14,406 bases of DNA from CF-96 sp028287605 (lineage in GTDB: Bacteria; Chloroflexota; Dormibacteria; Aeolococcales; Aeolococcaceae): assembly GCA_034666465.1 (NCBI GenBank), contig JAXDLT010000358.1:1-14406 (forward strand), in the 5' to 3' direction. The translations under genes and the position numbers were made by a program. The notes beneath the pieces were generated by a model. The model made no database searches, had not been told where the DNA came from, and worked only from the letters and a program-made list of their open reading frames with translations. Positions 13,374 to 14,406 of the stretch are shown one piece after another. Position 1 is the stretch's first letter; every line of letters starts with the position of its first letter.

Positions 13374-14300
13374 ATGCGCGCAGTGGTCGTCAGGAAGGTT
13401 GGTGGACCCGAGGTCATTGAGGTCTTGGAGGTGCCCCTCCCGGAACCCGGGCCCCTCGAGGTCCGGATCAAGGTCGCGGCTGCCGCCCTCAATCCCGCCG
13501 ATGTCGCTCTATGGGCCGGGTTCTTCGGGTCGTTGGAGGAGATGGAACATGCCGGTCTGGGTCTGGACGCCGCCGGGACGATCGACGCGGTCGGCCCCGG
13601 TGTCCTCCTGGAGCTCGGTACCCCGGTGATCGCGTTCGACGCCGCGGTGCTGCGCCCGACGAAGGCCCAGGCCGAGTACCTGGTGGCTGACCTCAACTCC
13701 ATCGCCCCCGCCCCAGCGGGCATGGACCTGACGCTCGCAGCGACGCTGCCCATGAATGCGACGACCGCCTCACAGGCCCTGGACCACCTCCCGCTGCGCC
13801 CCCGCGACACCTTGCTCATCACCGGCGCTGCTGGGGCCGTCGGCGGCTTCGCCCTGGAGTTAGCCAGGATCCGAGGCGTGCGGATCGTCGCGCAAGGGCG
13901 ACCGGAGGATGAGGCGTCTCTGCGCAGGCGTGGCGCCACCTGGTTCGTGTCGCGCGACGAGGACCTGAGCCTCGCGGTACGCCGGCACGTACCGGGGGGC
14001 GTCGACGGCGTGCTCGACGCGGCGGCGCTGGGCGACCCCGCGCTGGCGGTTGTCCGCGACGGCGGCACCTTCGTGAGCCTGAGGACCGACGTGGTGCCGG
14101 AGCCGCAGCGGGGCGTCACGGTGCGGCACACGTCTTCCGGTCCAGAGGCAACTCGCCTCTCGTACCTCTCCGCGCTCGCCGAGGTCGGCGTACTGACGCC
14201 GCCGAGCGTTGCACAGATCTACCCCCTATCGGAGGCCGCGCAAGCCCACGCCCAGCTGGCCCAGGGCGGTTTGCGCGGCCGCATCGTACTGGTGCCGTGA
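13374..14300 (+). CDS. NADPH:quinone-reductase-like medium-chain oxidoreductase
   Basis: 308 residues of the zinc-free MDR superfamily. GroES-like N-terminus (MRAVVVRKVGGPEVIEVLEV; AAALNPADVALWAG at about 36-49), Rossmann domain with GAAGAVGG (151-158), and a C-terminal AAQAHAQLAQGGLRGRIVLVP end typical of quinone oxidoreductases. The Cys/Glu pattern for catalytic and structural zinc is absent. Start: ATG 13374 has AGGGGAG 5-6 nt upstream; an ATG at 13353 would add seven residues but lacks such a site. It overlaps the next frame by 4 nt (GTGA). Expected to reduce quinones or activated enones with NADPH. Confidence 0.9.
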   Translation: MRAVVVRKVGGPEVIEVLEVPLPEPGPLEVRIKVAAAALNPADVALWAGFFGSLEEMEHAGLGLDAAGTIDAVGPGVLLELGTPVIAFDAAVLRPTKAQAEYLVADLNSIAPAPAGMDLTLAATLPMNATTASQALDHLPLRPRDTLLITGAAGAVGGFALELARIRGVRIVAQGRPEDEASLRRRGATWFVSRDEDLSLAVRRHVPGGVDGVLDAAALGDPALAVVRDGGTFVSLRTDVVPEPQRGVTVRHTSSGPEATRLSYLSALAEVGVLTPPSVAQIYPLSEAAQAHAQLAQGGLRGRIVLVP

Positions 14301-14406
14301 GCGCCGAGGCCGATACCGGCTCTACCGACGACCCCGGAGGGAAGCAGCTCGAGCAGGCCGCCCTCATTGTCACCGCCGTCACCAGGATCTCCGCTCCGTT
14401 AGAGGC
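14297..14406 (+). CDS. Start of a further gene, possibly MarR-family regulator (partial)
   Basis: GTG 14297 overlaps the stop of the quinone-reductase-like gene (GTGA), and the frame stays open for 36 codons to the window end. It reads SAEADTGSTDDPGGKQLEQA then ALIVTAVTRISAPLE. The acidic, flexible start followed by a helix with this spacing resembles the first helix of MarR-family regulators, which often neighbour quinone reductases. No DNA-binding domain is visible within the window, so the family is a guess; the 4-nt overlap supports a real, translationally coupled gene. Confidence 0.5.
   Translation, partial: MSAEADTGSTDDPGGKQLEQAALIVTAVTRISAPLE

Noticed and set aside
1..14406. CRISPR array, transposase or defence system
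   Set aside because: No regularly spaced repeats, DDE or serine/tyrosine recombinase motifs, or nuclease/helicase genes were seen.

Overview
This is a GC-rich window whose strong purine-rich Shine-Dalgarno sites, GTG starts and gene families (TetR/SDR and HxlR/hydrolase pairs, NmrA-type reductase, actinobacterial-style ParB-like remnant) suggest a high-G+C actinobacterium. No taxonomic marker gene is present, so this is inference. The region is accessory in character: small catabolic or detoxification enzymes, three local regulators, and an unusual number of broken genes.

Layout. 1-676 (+) holds a frameshifted ParB-like gene. 697-4994 (-) is one co-directional block, read from high to low coordinate: EHN-type epoxide hydrolase, a collapsed enoyl-CoA hydratase, a second epoxide-hydrolase-like protein, a small alpha/beta hydrolase missing its catalytic-His segment, a secreted lipase resembling Candida antarctica lipase B (CalB), and a short SRPBCC-like remnant. 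A divergent control region with three inverted repeats (4995-5326) separates it from a C-terminally truncated phosphotransferase and an intact NmrA-type NAD(P)-binding protein (5327-6683, +). 6684-7715 has no intact gene; it holds hairpins, a tRNA-like 3' half with a downstream terminator-like hairpin (minus strand), a 10-nt repeat spaced 21 nt apart, and the start of an HTH replication-initiator-like gene.

Next come two classic divergent pairs: TetR(-)/SDR(+) at 7716-9204 and HxlR(-)/alpha-beta hydrolase(+) at 9435-10943. The second has a perfect 10-bp-arm inverted repeat over the -10 region. A secreted SnoaL-like protein, a metallo-beta-lactamase/SnoaL fusion scar, an epoxide hydrolase, a broken secreted alpha/beta hydrolase, a quinone-reductase-like MDR protein and the start of one more gene (possibly MarR-like) follow on the plus strand.

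How the parts may work together: epoxide hydrolases, lipase/esterases, short- and medium-chain oxidoreductases, SnoaL-type proteins and an enoyl-CoA hydratase fit degradation or detoxification of lipophilic, ester- or epoxide-containing compounds under local repressors. No substrate can be read from sequence. The strongest unexplained signal is decay: eight genes are reduced to starts, ends, fusions or internally deleted versions, often with the Shine-Dalgarno and first 30-50 codons intact. Real reductive decay by deletion and an assembly or consensus artefact are both possible. I see no CRISPR array, rRNA, complete tRNA, intact transposase or recognisable defence system.
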